In this document: piece by piece, positions 6,468-11,142 of the stretch | Position numbering within the stretch: the first letter of the stretch is position 1 | Layout of the letters: the number at the start of each line of letters is the position of its first letter | NCBI GenBank assembly: GCA_947381875.1 | Contig: CANCXY010000100.1 | Location: 1-11,142 of the forward strand | DNA length: 11,142 bases | From: an uncultured Clostridia bacterium | GTDB lineage: Bacteria; Bacillota; Clostridia; Oscillospirales; Ruminococcaceae | Direction: 5' to 3' | The notes under the pieces: model-generated | The model's database searches: none | What the model was told of the DNA's origin: nothing | What the model saw: only the letters and a program-made list of their open reading frames with translations | Position numbers and translations under genes: made by a program

Positions 6468-6698
6468 ATGAGAAAGGCAAAAAGGCTGGTTTGTACATTT
6501 CTGTCATTCATTTTACTGGCGGCATGCGCACAGGAGGCACCAGTCTCCAGTGCGCCGCAACCCCCACCCTTTGAAAGCCCCTCATCAGATACAACGGAAA
6601 GCGGCGGCGATAGCTCCTCTGCGTTGCCCGAAAACGCCATTCAATTCTACGATTCCTTCTATGAAAGCGCGCGCCTCGGCGGGTGGCAGAACAAGAGC
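6468..6698 (+). pseudogene. Lipoprotein gene fragment, 5' end only
   Basis: GAGGTGA upstream of an ATG starts a protein with a full lipoprotein signal: Lys/Arg-rich N-terminus, hydrophobic core and lipobox LAAC with Cys20. A Ser/Pro-rich linker follows (about residues 25-52), then ENAIQFYDSFYESARLGG, which looks like the beginning of a folded domain. About residue 78 the frame enters the terminator hairpin of the opposite operon and then runs antisense through the 76-aa and uxuB-like genes to a stop at 7302-7304; that part is Ser-rich and unlike a real domain. I therefore read it as a gene truncated at about 6690-6700. If it is translated as is, a 278-aa product with an aberrant tail would result. 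No convincing promoter is seen. The parent family cannot be named. Confidence 0.55.
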
Positions 6699-6736
6699 AA
6701 GGCCGCCGCGCAAGCACAGGCAAGCGCGGCGGCCTT
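6699..6736 (-). terminator. Terminator of the mannonate operon
   Basis: Perfect 13-bp arms (6699-6711 and 6724-6736, core GGCCGCCGCGC) flank a 12-base loop, 16 bases after the stop of the 76-aa gene. On the minus strand the arm is followed by TTGCTCTTGTTCT, T-rich but not a pure run; on the plus strand by TTATTAGATTT. It may work in both directions between convergent genes. Confidence 0.7.
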
Positions 6737-6751
6737 ATTAGATTTGCTTTA

Positions 6752-6982
6752 TCAGAACAGCTTTTTCAAGCCTTCCAGTTTATCGGCGAGGCCGGACGTT
6801 TCCAGCGCGGCCTTGACGGCCTTTTCCACGGCTTTCAACTGGTCGTCATTTAGGGGGATGCCGGTAACGTCGCGCAGGGCGACGTCCGGCTGGGCCTTGA
6901 ATTTCTCCAGCAGCTTGGGGTCGCTTTTGAGCTTTTCGACAATCTCGCCTAACTTTTCCTTCAGAAATTCCGCTATATCCAT
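6752..6982 (-). CDS. Small helical protein coupled to the mannonate operon, unknown function
   Basis: A 76-aa acidic/basic helical protein: helix 1 about residues 3-28 (FLKEKLGEIVEKLKSDPKLL), a turn with QPDVALRDVTGIPL, and helix 2 from residue 45 to the end. It resembles small Clostridia proteins with the pattern DPKLLEKFK, then G-I/V-x-L-x-DDQ; I know no established function for these. It has no signal peptide, membrane segment or cysteines. The ATG is 3 bases after the TAA of the SDR gene, with AGGTG 8 bases upstream inside that gene, so it is co-translated with it. Presence at the end of a sugar-acid operon may be incidental. A similarity in layout to Nif11-type leaders is superficial. 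Confidence 0.78.
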   Translation of the reverse strand: MDIAEFLKEKLGEIVEKLKSDPKLLEKFKAQPDVALRDVTGIPLNDDQLKAVEKAVKAALETSGLADKLEGLKKLF

Positions 6983-6985
6983 GCC

Positions 6986-7837
6986 TTATACACCTGAATA
7001 CGCCGAGAACCCGCCGTCGATGGGCAGCACCACGCCTGTGATAAAGCCCGCGGCCTCGTTGTTCAGCAGGAACAGCAGCGCGCCGTCCAGCTCCTCGGCC
7101 TCTCCGAAACGGCCCATCGGCGTAGCGGCTAAAATCTTGCCGGTGCGCGCCGTCGGGGTGCCATCGTCGTTCCACAGCAGCTTCGCGTTCTGCTTCGTGG
7201 AGAAGAAGCCCGGCGCGATCGCATTGCAGCGGATGCCCTCGCGCGAGAAGTGTACGGCCAGCCACTGGGTAAAGTTGGATATAGCCGCTTTCGCGCCGGA
7301 GTAGGCGGGGATCTTCGTGAGCGGCGTAAACGCGTTCATGCTGCTCACGTTCAGGATGTTGCAGCCCTTGCGGCCCAGCATCTGGCGCGCGAACGCCTGC
7401 GTCGGTAGCAGCGTGCCTAAGAAGTTGAGGTTAAAGACGAACTCCACGCCCTTCGGGTCGAGGTCGAAGAAGCTCTTGGTGTCGGCGTCCAGGTCGCCCG
7501 CCTCATAATATTCCTTGTCGGTGGTGGCGCGTGGATTGTTGCCGCCCGCGCCGTTCACTAAGATATCGCACGGCCCCAGGTCTTTTTCCACAGCTTCGGC
7601 CACGGCCAGGCATGTCTCTTTTTCCAGCACGTTGCATTTGTAGGCTTTCGCCACGCCGCCCTCGGCGACGATCTCATCGGCAAACCCCTGCGCGGCCTCC
7701 TCGTTCAGGTCCAGCAGGGCCACTTTCGCACCCGCGCGCGCCAGCGTTTTCGCAAATGCGCTGCACAATACGCCGCCAGCGCCCGTTACGACGGCGACTT
7801 TGCCGGTGAGGTCGGTGTTCAAAACGTTCTTGTTCAT
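6986..7837 (-). CDS. uxuB: SDR-family D-mannonate oxidoreductase (fructuronate reductase)
   Basis: A 283-aa short-chain dehydrogenase, predicted to interconvert D-fructuronate and D-mannonate with NAD(H), in the cytoplasm. The cofactor loop is T18-G-A-G-G-V-L-C25, where Cys replaces the last Gly of the classic motif; I recall this as usual in the mannonate-oxidoreductase group. Also visible are N95-G-A-G, the catalytic Ser at 165/166 (NVSSMNAF) and Y179-SGA-K183, then PGFFSTKQN and an IDGGFSAYSG end. The group is the SDR-type enzyme of Firmicutes (B. subtilis YjmF type), not the long-chain UxuB of E. coli. Start ATG at 7837 has AAAGGA about 10 bases upstream; a longer frame to 7900 only translates repeat copy D. 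It follows uxuA and leads directly into the 76-aa gene. Confidence 0.88.
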   Translation of the reverse strand: MNKNVLNTDLTGKVAVVTGAGGVLCSAFAKTLARAGAKVALLDLNEEAAQGFADEIVAEGGVAKAYKCNVLEKETCLAVAEAVEKDLGPCDILVNGAGGNNPRATTDKEYYEAGDLDADTKSFFDLDPKGVEFVFNLNFLGTLLPTQAFARQMLGRKGCNILNVSSMNAFTPLTKIPAYSGAKAAISNFTQWLAVHFSREGIRCNAIAPGFFSTKQNAKLLWNDDGTPTARTGKILAATPMGRFGEAEELDGALLFLLNNEAAGFITGVVLPIDGGFSAYSGV

Positions 7838-7862
7838 AAGCAATCGTTCCTTTCTTTTACGT

Positions 7863-7921
7863 CTCAGAGGCTCTGCCTCTGGACTCCGCCAAAGGGGCAC
7901 AGCCCCTTTGGAAACCCATCT
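7863..7921 (-). repeat. Intergenic palindromic repeat, copy D (hairpins 1 and 2 only)
   Basis: Reverse-oriented copy between uxuA and the SDR gene. Hairpin 2 is at 7865-7881 (CAGAGG/CCTCTG) and hairpin 1 at 7889-7911 (CCAAAGGGG/CCCCTTTGG), followed by CCCATCT. Hairpin 3 is absent. It lies in the 191-base spacer inside the operon (7838-8028); the rest of that spacer shows nothing recognisable. Confidence 0.82.
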
Positions 7922-8028
7922 CGTTTTAGGAATCCGGGCGTGTCAAGGCTGTGGGGATGTTTTCGTCCGCCGGGCGGGGAAACGCTGAAAAGCGCTCTGT
8001 TTCAGGCACGCCCACTGAATCGGCTGGT

Positions 8029-9075
8029 TCAGGCCCGGTCTTTCTCGCAGGCTTCAAACAGGCCGTTGATGTACGTCGCGCCAAGGGCGCGGTCGAACAG
8101 GCCGTAGCCGGGTTTGCCCGTCTCGCCCCAGATCATGCGGCCGTGGTCGGGACGCACATAGCCGTCGAAGCCCGTTTCAACCAGCGCCTTGACAATCTCG
8201 TAGATGTCCAGCGTGCCGCAGCTCGAAAGATGCGCGCGCTCCTCAAAGCTGCCGTCCTCCATGATCTTGACGTTGCGGATGTGCATGAAGCCGATGCGGC
8301 CCATCGCGCTGTATTTGCGCACCATCTTTGCCACGTCGTTCGTTTTGGCGCAGCCAAGGCTGCCGGTACACAGGCACAGGCTGTTCGCGGGGCTGTCCAC
8401 CAGCGCGAGGAAGCGGTCGAGATGCTCCTCGTTCGTGATGATGCGCGGCAGGCCGAAGATGGGATAGGGGGGATCGTCGGGATGGATGGCCATCACAACG
8501 CCGCATTCCTCGGCCACAGGGATCACTTTTTTCAGGAATTTTTCCAGGTTGGCCCAGAGCCCTTCCTCGCCGATCTTGCCGTATGCGCTAATCAGCTCAC
8601 GCACTTCCTCCTGCGAATAGCTTGAATCCCAGCCCGGCAGATGGATGTCGTCTTTCAGCGGGTCAAGCCCTTTCATCTGGTCCCAGTACATAACAAGGCT
8701 CGTGGAACCGTCGGGGGCCTTTTTGTCAAGCTGGGTGCGCGTCCAGTCGAACACGGGCATAAAGTTGTATGTAACGCACTTCACGCCGTATTTCGCGCAG
8801 CGGCGGATATTTTCGCAGTACACATCCAGCAGCTTGTCCACATCGCCGCGCCCCAGCTTGATGTCCTCATGGACCGGGATGCTCTCAACAACGTCGAACA
8901 CAAGGCCGTGCGCCTCGCACTGTTCCTTCATTTTGGCGAGGCTCTCCTCCGGCCACACCTCACCAGGCTTCACGTCGTACACCGCCGAAACGATGCTGAG
9001 CATGCCGGGAATCTGCGAGATGTATTCGAGGGAAATGGGGTCGGACGCTCCGTACCAACGGAATGACATTTTCAT
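8029..9075 (-). CDS. uxuA: Mannonate dehydratase
   Basis: A 348-aa cytoplasmic enzyme that dehydrates D-mannonate to 2-keto-3-deoxy-D-gluconate in glucuronate breakdown. The N-terminus MKMSFRWYG...LEYISQIPGM is characteristic of UxuA. Conserved positions are H198 in AIHPDDPPYPIFGLPRI, C236 in CLCTGSLG, H265 in FMHIRNVK and D310-H311 in RPDHGRMIW; His, Cys and Asp in these motifs are the expected metal and catalytic residues of this Mn/Fe-dependent, xylose-isomerase-like fold. Length fits the shorter Firmicutes form (about 350 aa) rather than the E. coli one (about 390 aa). Start ATG at 9075 has GGGAGG 10 bases upstream; a second ATG two codons on is less likely. First gene of the operon with uxuB and the 76-aa gene. 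Confidence 0.96.
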   Translation of the reverse strand: MKMSFRWYGASDPISLEYISQIPGMLSIVSAVYDVKPGEVWPEESLAKMKEQCEAHGLVFDVVESIPVHEDIKLGRGDVDKLLDVYCENIRRCAKYGVKCVTYNFMPVFDWTRTQLDKKAPDGSTSLVMYWDQMKGLDPLKDDIHLPGWDSSYSQEEVRELISAYGKIGEEGLWANLEKFLKKVIPVAEECGVVMAIHPDDPPYPIFGLPRIITNEEHLDRFLALVDSPANSLCLCTGSLGCAKTNDVAKMVRKYSAMGRIGFMHIRNVKIMEDGSFEERAHLSSCGTLDIYEIVKALVETGFDGYVRPDHGRMIWGETGKPGYGLFDRALGATYINGLFEACEKDRA

Positions 9076-9170
9076 GGCAGAAAATCCTCCCTTTCACAAA
9101 CCGCGCCCCCTGCCCGCCCCACAACAAACATATCCCATGCTCCTCAGGGCACAGGCGGCGCTATCATATC

Positions 9171-9176
9171 ATTATA
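9171..9176 (-). promoter_or_regulatory. -10-like box upstream of uxuA
   Basis: TATAAT on the minus strand, in an AT-rich patch about 95 bases before the uxuA start. The best -35 candidates (GTGCAA at 16 bases, TTGCCC at about 22) are poor or badly spaced, so an activator might be needed. An imperfect dyad TTGC...GCAA at 9217-9234 lies upstream. Confidence 0.35.
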
Positions 9177-9252
9177 AATAGTTTATCATGCTTTGCACGG
9201 GCAAAAAATGTGATTATTGCTGAACGCATTGCAAAAATTGGCAGATTGATTG

Positions 9253-9335
9253 GCGGGGCTGCCGCCCGGACCTGCCCAGAGGCTATGCCTCTGGACGCTG
9301 CCAAAGGATGCAAGCCCCCTTTGAAAACCTATCTT
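9253..9335 (-). repeat. Intergenic palindromic repeat, copy E (full length, partly decayed)
   Basis: Reverse-oriented copy between uxuA and marR. On the plus strand hairpin 3 is at about 9254-9269 (arms close to CCGGGC/GCCCGG type with one mismatch), hairpin 2 at 9276-9294 (perfect, CCAGAGG/CCTCTGG) and hairpin 1 at 9301-9323. Hairpin 1 is degraded: one arm reads CCAAAGGATG where its partner keeps CCCCCTTTG. It ends in ACCTATCTT instead of ACCCATCTT. It is the only visibly decaying copy. Confidence 0.8.
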
Positions 9336-9337
9336 AT

Positions 9338-9378
9338 CCCATTTTTCGCCTGTTTTCCACCGCAAATGGGCTTTTTTT
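9338..9378 (+). terminator. Orphan plus-strand terminator-like hairpin before marR
   Basis: CCCATTT (9338-9344) pairs with AAATGGG (9364-9370), followed by C and seven T bases. The loop is long (19 bases). There is no plus-strand gene upstream, only repeat copy E and the uxuA control region. It could insulate the marR promoter or end a short transcript across copy E. Confidence 0.45.
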
Positions 9379-9401
9379 ACAAAATAACCACACCTTTTTT
9401 G

Positions 9402-9430
9402 TAGACAACAGCGGAATTCTGTGCTATAAT
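9402..9430 (+). promoter_or_regulatory. Promoter of the marR-activase unit
   Basis: TAGACA (9402-9407) and TATAAT (9425-9430) are 17 bases apart, and TGC directly before TATAAT gives an extended -10. This is the best promoter in the window on the plus strand. The predicted start point falls in or next to the palindrome at 9431-9443. Confidence 0.85.
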
Positions 9431-9443
9431 CTAACCCGGTTAG
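9431..9443. promoter_or_regulatory. Probable MarR operator, perfect palindrome
   Basis: CTAACC-C-GGTTAG, perfect 6-bp arms, touching the -10 box and ending 18 bases before the GTG start of marR. Binding here would block polymerase, so autorepression by the MarR protein is the likely role (inference from position). Confidence 0.65.
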
Positions 9444-9461
9444 CAATGGGGAGGGGAACTT

Positions 9462-9893
9462 GTGTCAGACCCAAAACAGGTAGAACAGGTACTGGCGCTT
9501 TTGAGGGAGTGCGGGCCGGGGGAGGTTTTACGGAAGATGAACGAGTCATCGACCGGCATCGCGGCGGTGCTGCAATTCCTGCGCGAGGCCGACGGCGCGG
9601 TGACGGCGGGGCAGATCAGCGCCTTTATGAACGTAAGCTCCGCGCGTATGGCCGTGCTGCTGCGGAAAATGGAGAGCCGCGGGTGGATTACCCGGCACCC
9701 CGGCGCGGCGGACGGGCGCACCACGGTCGTCGCGCTCTCCGCGCAGGGGCGCCAGAAGGCCGACGCCCTGCACGCGGCGCTGTGCAGCCAGATCGAAGCC
9801 CTGATCGAAAAGGTCGGCGCGGAGCGCATTGCGCAGTTTGCCGAGATCTCCCGCGAGATCCGCACCGTGGTAAAAGCGCCGCCGCTGGAATAG
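9462..9893 (+). CDS. MarR-family transcriptional regulator
   Basis: A 143-aa winged helix-turn-helix protein. Residues about 47-75 (VTAGQISAFMNVSSARMAVLLRKM and following) are the HTH, and residues 77-92 with the Asp84/Arg86 pair form the wing, the MarR signature. Helices at both ends would make the dimer interface. It starts at GTG (9462) with GAGGGG 5 bases upstream; an ATG at 9446 is in another frame. It has a strong promoter with a perfect palindrome at the -10, so it is probably an autorepressor that also controls the activase gene 56 bases downstream. MarR proteins often sense acyl-CoA or phenolic compounds; the ligand here is unknown. Confidence 0.93.
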   Translation: MSDPKQVEQVLALLRECGPGEVLRKMNESSTGIAAVLQFLREADGAVTAGQISAFMNVSSARMAVLLRKMESRGWITRHPGAADGRTTVVALSAQGRQKADALHAALCSQIEALIEKVGAERIAQFAEISREIRTVVKAPPLE

Positions 9894-9949
9894 CGCGCGG
9901 GCGCGGTTCGTATACAAGCAACAGAACGTATGCACAGAGGTGTACATAA

Positions 9950-11142
9950 TTGAAGCAGGAACTTTCCCTTGGAATCGACATCGGCAGTACCACCACAAAG
10001 GTCGTGCTGCTGGACGGCGGCACCGTCCTTTATCATAATTATCAGCGCCACCTTTCGCGTGTGCGGGAGACAACGCTTGAGATGCTGCGCGGGATGCAGC
10101 AGGCGTATCCCGTGGAATCCGTGCGCGTGACAATCTCCGGCTCTGCGGGCCTCGGCCTGGCGGAGGCGGCGGGCCTGCCATTCGTGCAGGAGGTGTACGC
10201 GACAGGCGAAGTGGTGGAAAAACTGGCCCCCGATACCGGCGCGGTGATCGAATTGGGCGGCGAGGACGCGAAGGTCATTTTTTTTGACGGCGGCGTGGAC
10301 GAGCGCATGAACGGCACCTGCGCGGGCGGCACCGGCGCGTTTATCGACCAGATGGCCGTGCTGCTGGATATGACGACCGACGAGATGGACGCCGCGAGCC
10401 TGCGCGCACAGCGCATCTATCCCATCGCCTCGCGCTGCGGCGTGTTCGCCAAAACCGATATCCAGCCCCTGCTGAACCAGGGCGCGAACAAGGCAGATAT
10501 CGCCGCCAGCATCTTCCAGGCCGTCGTAAACCAGACCATCACCGGCCTGATGCAGGGGCGCAGGATACGGGGAAAGGTGATGTTCCTCGGCGGGCCGCTC
10601 TACTACTGCGAGGGCTTGAAACAGCGGTTCAAAGAGACTTTGAAGCTGCCCGACGACCAGGCGCTGTTTCCGCCCTACGCCCTCTACGCGGTGGCCTTGG
10701 GCGCGGCGGAATGCGCCAAAAAAGGCAGCCCCGTGGCCCTCGCGGCGCTGATGACGAAAATAGAGGAGAGCGTGCGCGCCCGCGGCTCGCGCGGCAACCG
10801 CCTGCCCCCTCTGTTCGCGGACGAGGCGGATTACCAGCGCTTCTGCGCGCGCCACAGCCGCGCCGCCGTGCCCGCGCGCGATATCACCGGATACAGCGGC
10901 AAGGCGTGGCTGGGCATCGACTGCGGCAGCACCACCACAAAGCTGGCGCTGATCGGTGAGGACAAATCCCTCCTCTATACCTATTACAGCGGCAACAAAG
11001 GCAACCCTGTCACGCTTGTGCGGGAACAGCTTGAAACCATCTATGGCCTGTGCGGCGGGCGTATCCAGCTTTGCGGCAGTGCCGTCACCGGGTACGGCGA
11101 GGATCTGATCCGCCATGCTTTCCATATCGACGAGGGCATTGT
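9950..11142 (+). CDS. 2-hydroxyacyl-CoA dehydratase activase (BadF/BadG/BcrA/BcrD family), partial
   Basis: Right-truncated: 397 codons are present and no stop is reached. The start is TTG at 9950, with AGAGGTG 7 bases upstream; no ATG lies in front of the first domain. Domain 1 (residues about 5-290) is an ASKHA ATPase: G8-IDIGSTTTK, then ELGGEDAK, FLGGPLYYCEG. Cys124 (NGTCAGGTGAF) and Cys163 (SRCGVFAKTD) are 39 residues apart, the spacing of the two Cys that hold a [4Fe-4S] cluster between subunits in HgdC-type activators. A second ATPase motif, GIDCGSTTTK, begins at residue 322, so two activase domains are fused. This is the layout of the very large clostridial proteins (about 1,400 aa) that continue into a DUF2229 and dehydratase-like part; that continuation is outside the window. 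The family uses ATP to drive an electron into a dehydratase. The substrate is unknown. Confidence 0.9.
   Translation, partial: MKQELSLGIDIGSTTTKVVLLDGGTVLYHNYQRHLSRVRETTLEMLRGMQQAYPVESVRVTISGSAGLGLAEAAGLPFVQEVYATGEVVEKLAPDTGAVIELGGEDAKVIFFDGGVDERMNGTCAGGTGAFIDQMAVLLDMTTDEMDAASLRAQRIYPIASRCGVFAKTDIQPLLNQGANKADIAASIFQAVVNQTITGLMQGRRIRGKVMFLGGPLYYCEGLKQRFKETLKLPDDQALFPPYALYAVALGAAECAKKGSPVALAALMTKIEESVRARGSRGNRLPPLFADEADYQRFCARHSRAAVPARDITGYSGKAWLGIDCGSTTTKLALIGEDKSLLYTYYSGNKGNPVTLVREQLETIYGLCGGRIQLCGSAVTGYGEDLIRHAFHIDEGI

Noticed and set aside
6699..7304. Continuation of the lipoprotein frame to 7304
   Set aside because: It is antisense to the 76-aa protein and uxuB genes and crosses a terminator hairpin; composition is Ser/Pro-rich and not domain-like.
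7838..7900. N-terminal extension of the SDR oxidoreductase
   Set aside because: It reads through repeat copy D and delays the dinucleotide-binding strand; the start at 7837 fits family length.
4..9335. CRISPR array or tandem repeat interpretation of the five repeats
   Set aside because: Copies are kilobases apart, in both orientations, and have no uniform spacers.
9308..9949. 213-aa plus-strand frame overlapping marR
   Set aside because: It is a shadow in another frame; Arg/Gly-rich, with no domain, while the marR frame has a clear winged-helix pattern.
9440..11125. 561-aa minus-strand open frame over marR and the activase gene
   Set aside because: It is antisense to two genes with clear family motifs; its translation is His/Arg/Ala-rich and has no domain. 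High GC at third positions keeps the frame open.

Overview
The window looks like chromosomal DNA of a GC-rich gut-type Clostridia, most likely Oscillospiraceae/Ruminococcaceae. The reasons are strong AGGAGG-type ribosome sites, GTG and TTG starts, the family mix (DUF2975 with an XRE regulator, DUF4153-like and DUF5301-like proteins, a short SDR-type mannonate oxidoreductase, a 2-hydroxyacyl-CoA dehydratase activase) and a dense palindromic intergenic repeat. This is inference; there is no rRNA or marker gene. I see no phage, transposase, CRISPR array, tRNA or rRNA.

Layout. (1) 56-2057: a divergent pair, an AraC-type regulator (minus) and a TIM-barrel sugar isomerase/epimerase-like gene (plus), the latter closed by a strong intrinsic terminator at 2082-2130. 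(2) 6217-2218, minus strand: a six-gene unit reading DUF2975 membrane protein, small XRE regulator, 105-aa membrane protein, about 560-aa polytopic DUF4153/DUF4173-like protein, DUF5301-like anchored protein and P-loop kinase-like protein. It starts from a good promoter at 6250-6278. (3) 6468-6698, plus: the start of a lipoprotein gene that appears cut off where the next operon's terminator begins. (4) 9075-6752, minus: a D-mannonate operon of uxuA, an SDR-type uxuB and a translationally coupled 76-aa protein of unknown role. UxuA and UxuB link D-fructuronate, D-mannonate and 2-keto-3-deoxygluconate in glucuronate use. (5) 9402 to the right edge, plus: a MarR regulator with a clear promoter and a perfect palindrome beside the -10, then the 5' part of a large 2-hydroxyacyl-CoA dehydratase activase that starts at TTG and runs off the window.

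The most unusual signal is an intergenic repeat of up to about 80 bp, present five times (about 4-50, 3333-3414, 5128-5208, 7863-7921, 9253-9335) in both orientations. It consists of up to three consecutive hairpins whose arms change together between copies: TT/AA becomes CC/GG in hairpin 3, and G-run and C-run lengths match in hairpin 1. Loops of hairpins 1 and 2 vary. This covariation suggests selection on the folded form. Two minus-strand genes (kinase-like, DUF4153-like) also end inside separate inverted repeats that contain their stop codons.

Gene-free stretches: 956-1202 holds divergent control signals and a weak attenuator-like hairpin; 3234-3423 holds an inverted repeat and one repeat copy; 6218-6467 holds the promoter of the six-gene unit and nothing else clear; 9076-9461 holds the uxuA leader, a repeat copy, an orphan plus-strand terminator-like hairpin and the marR promoter.
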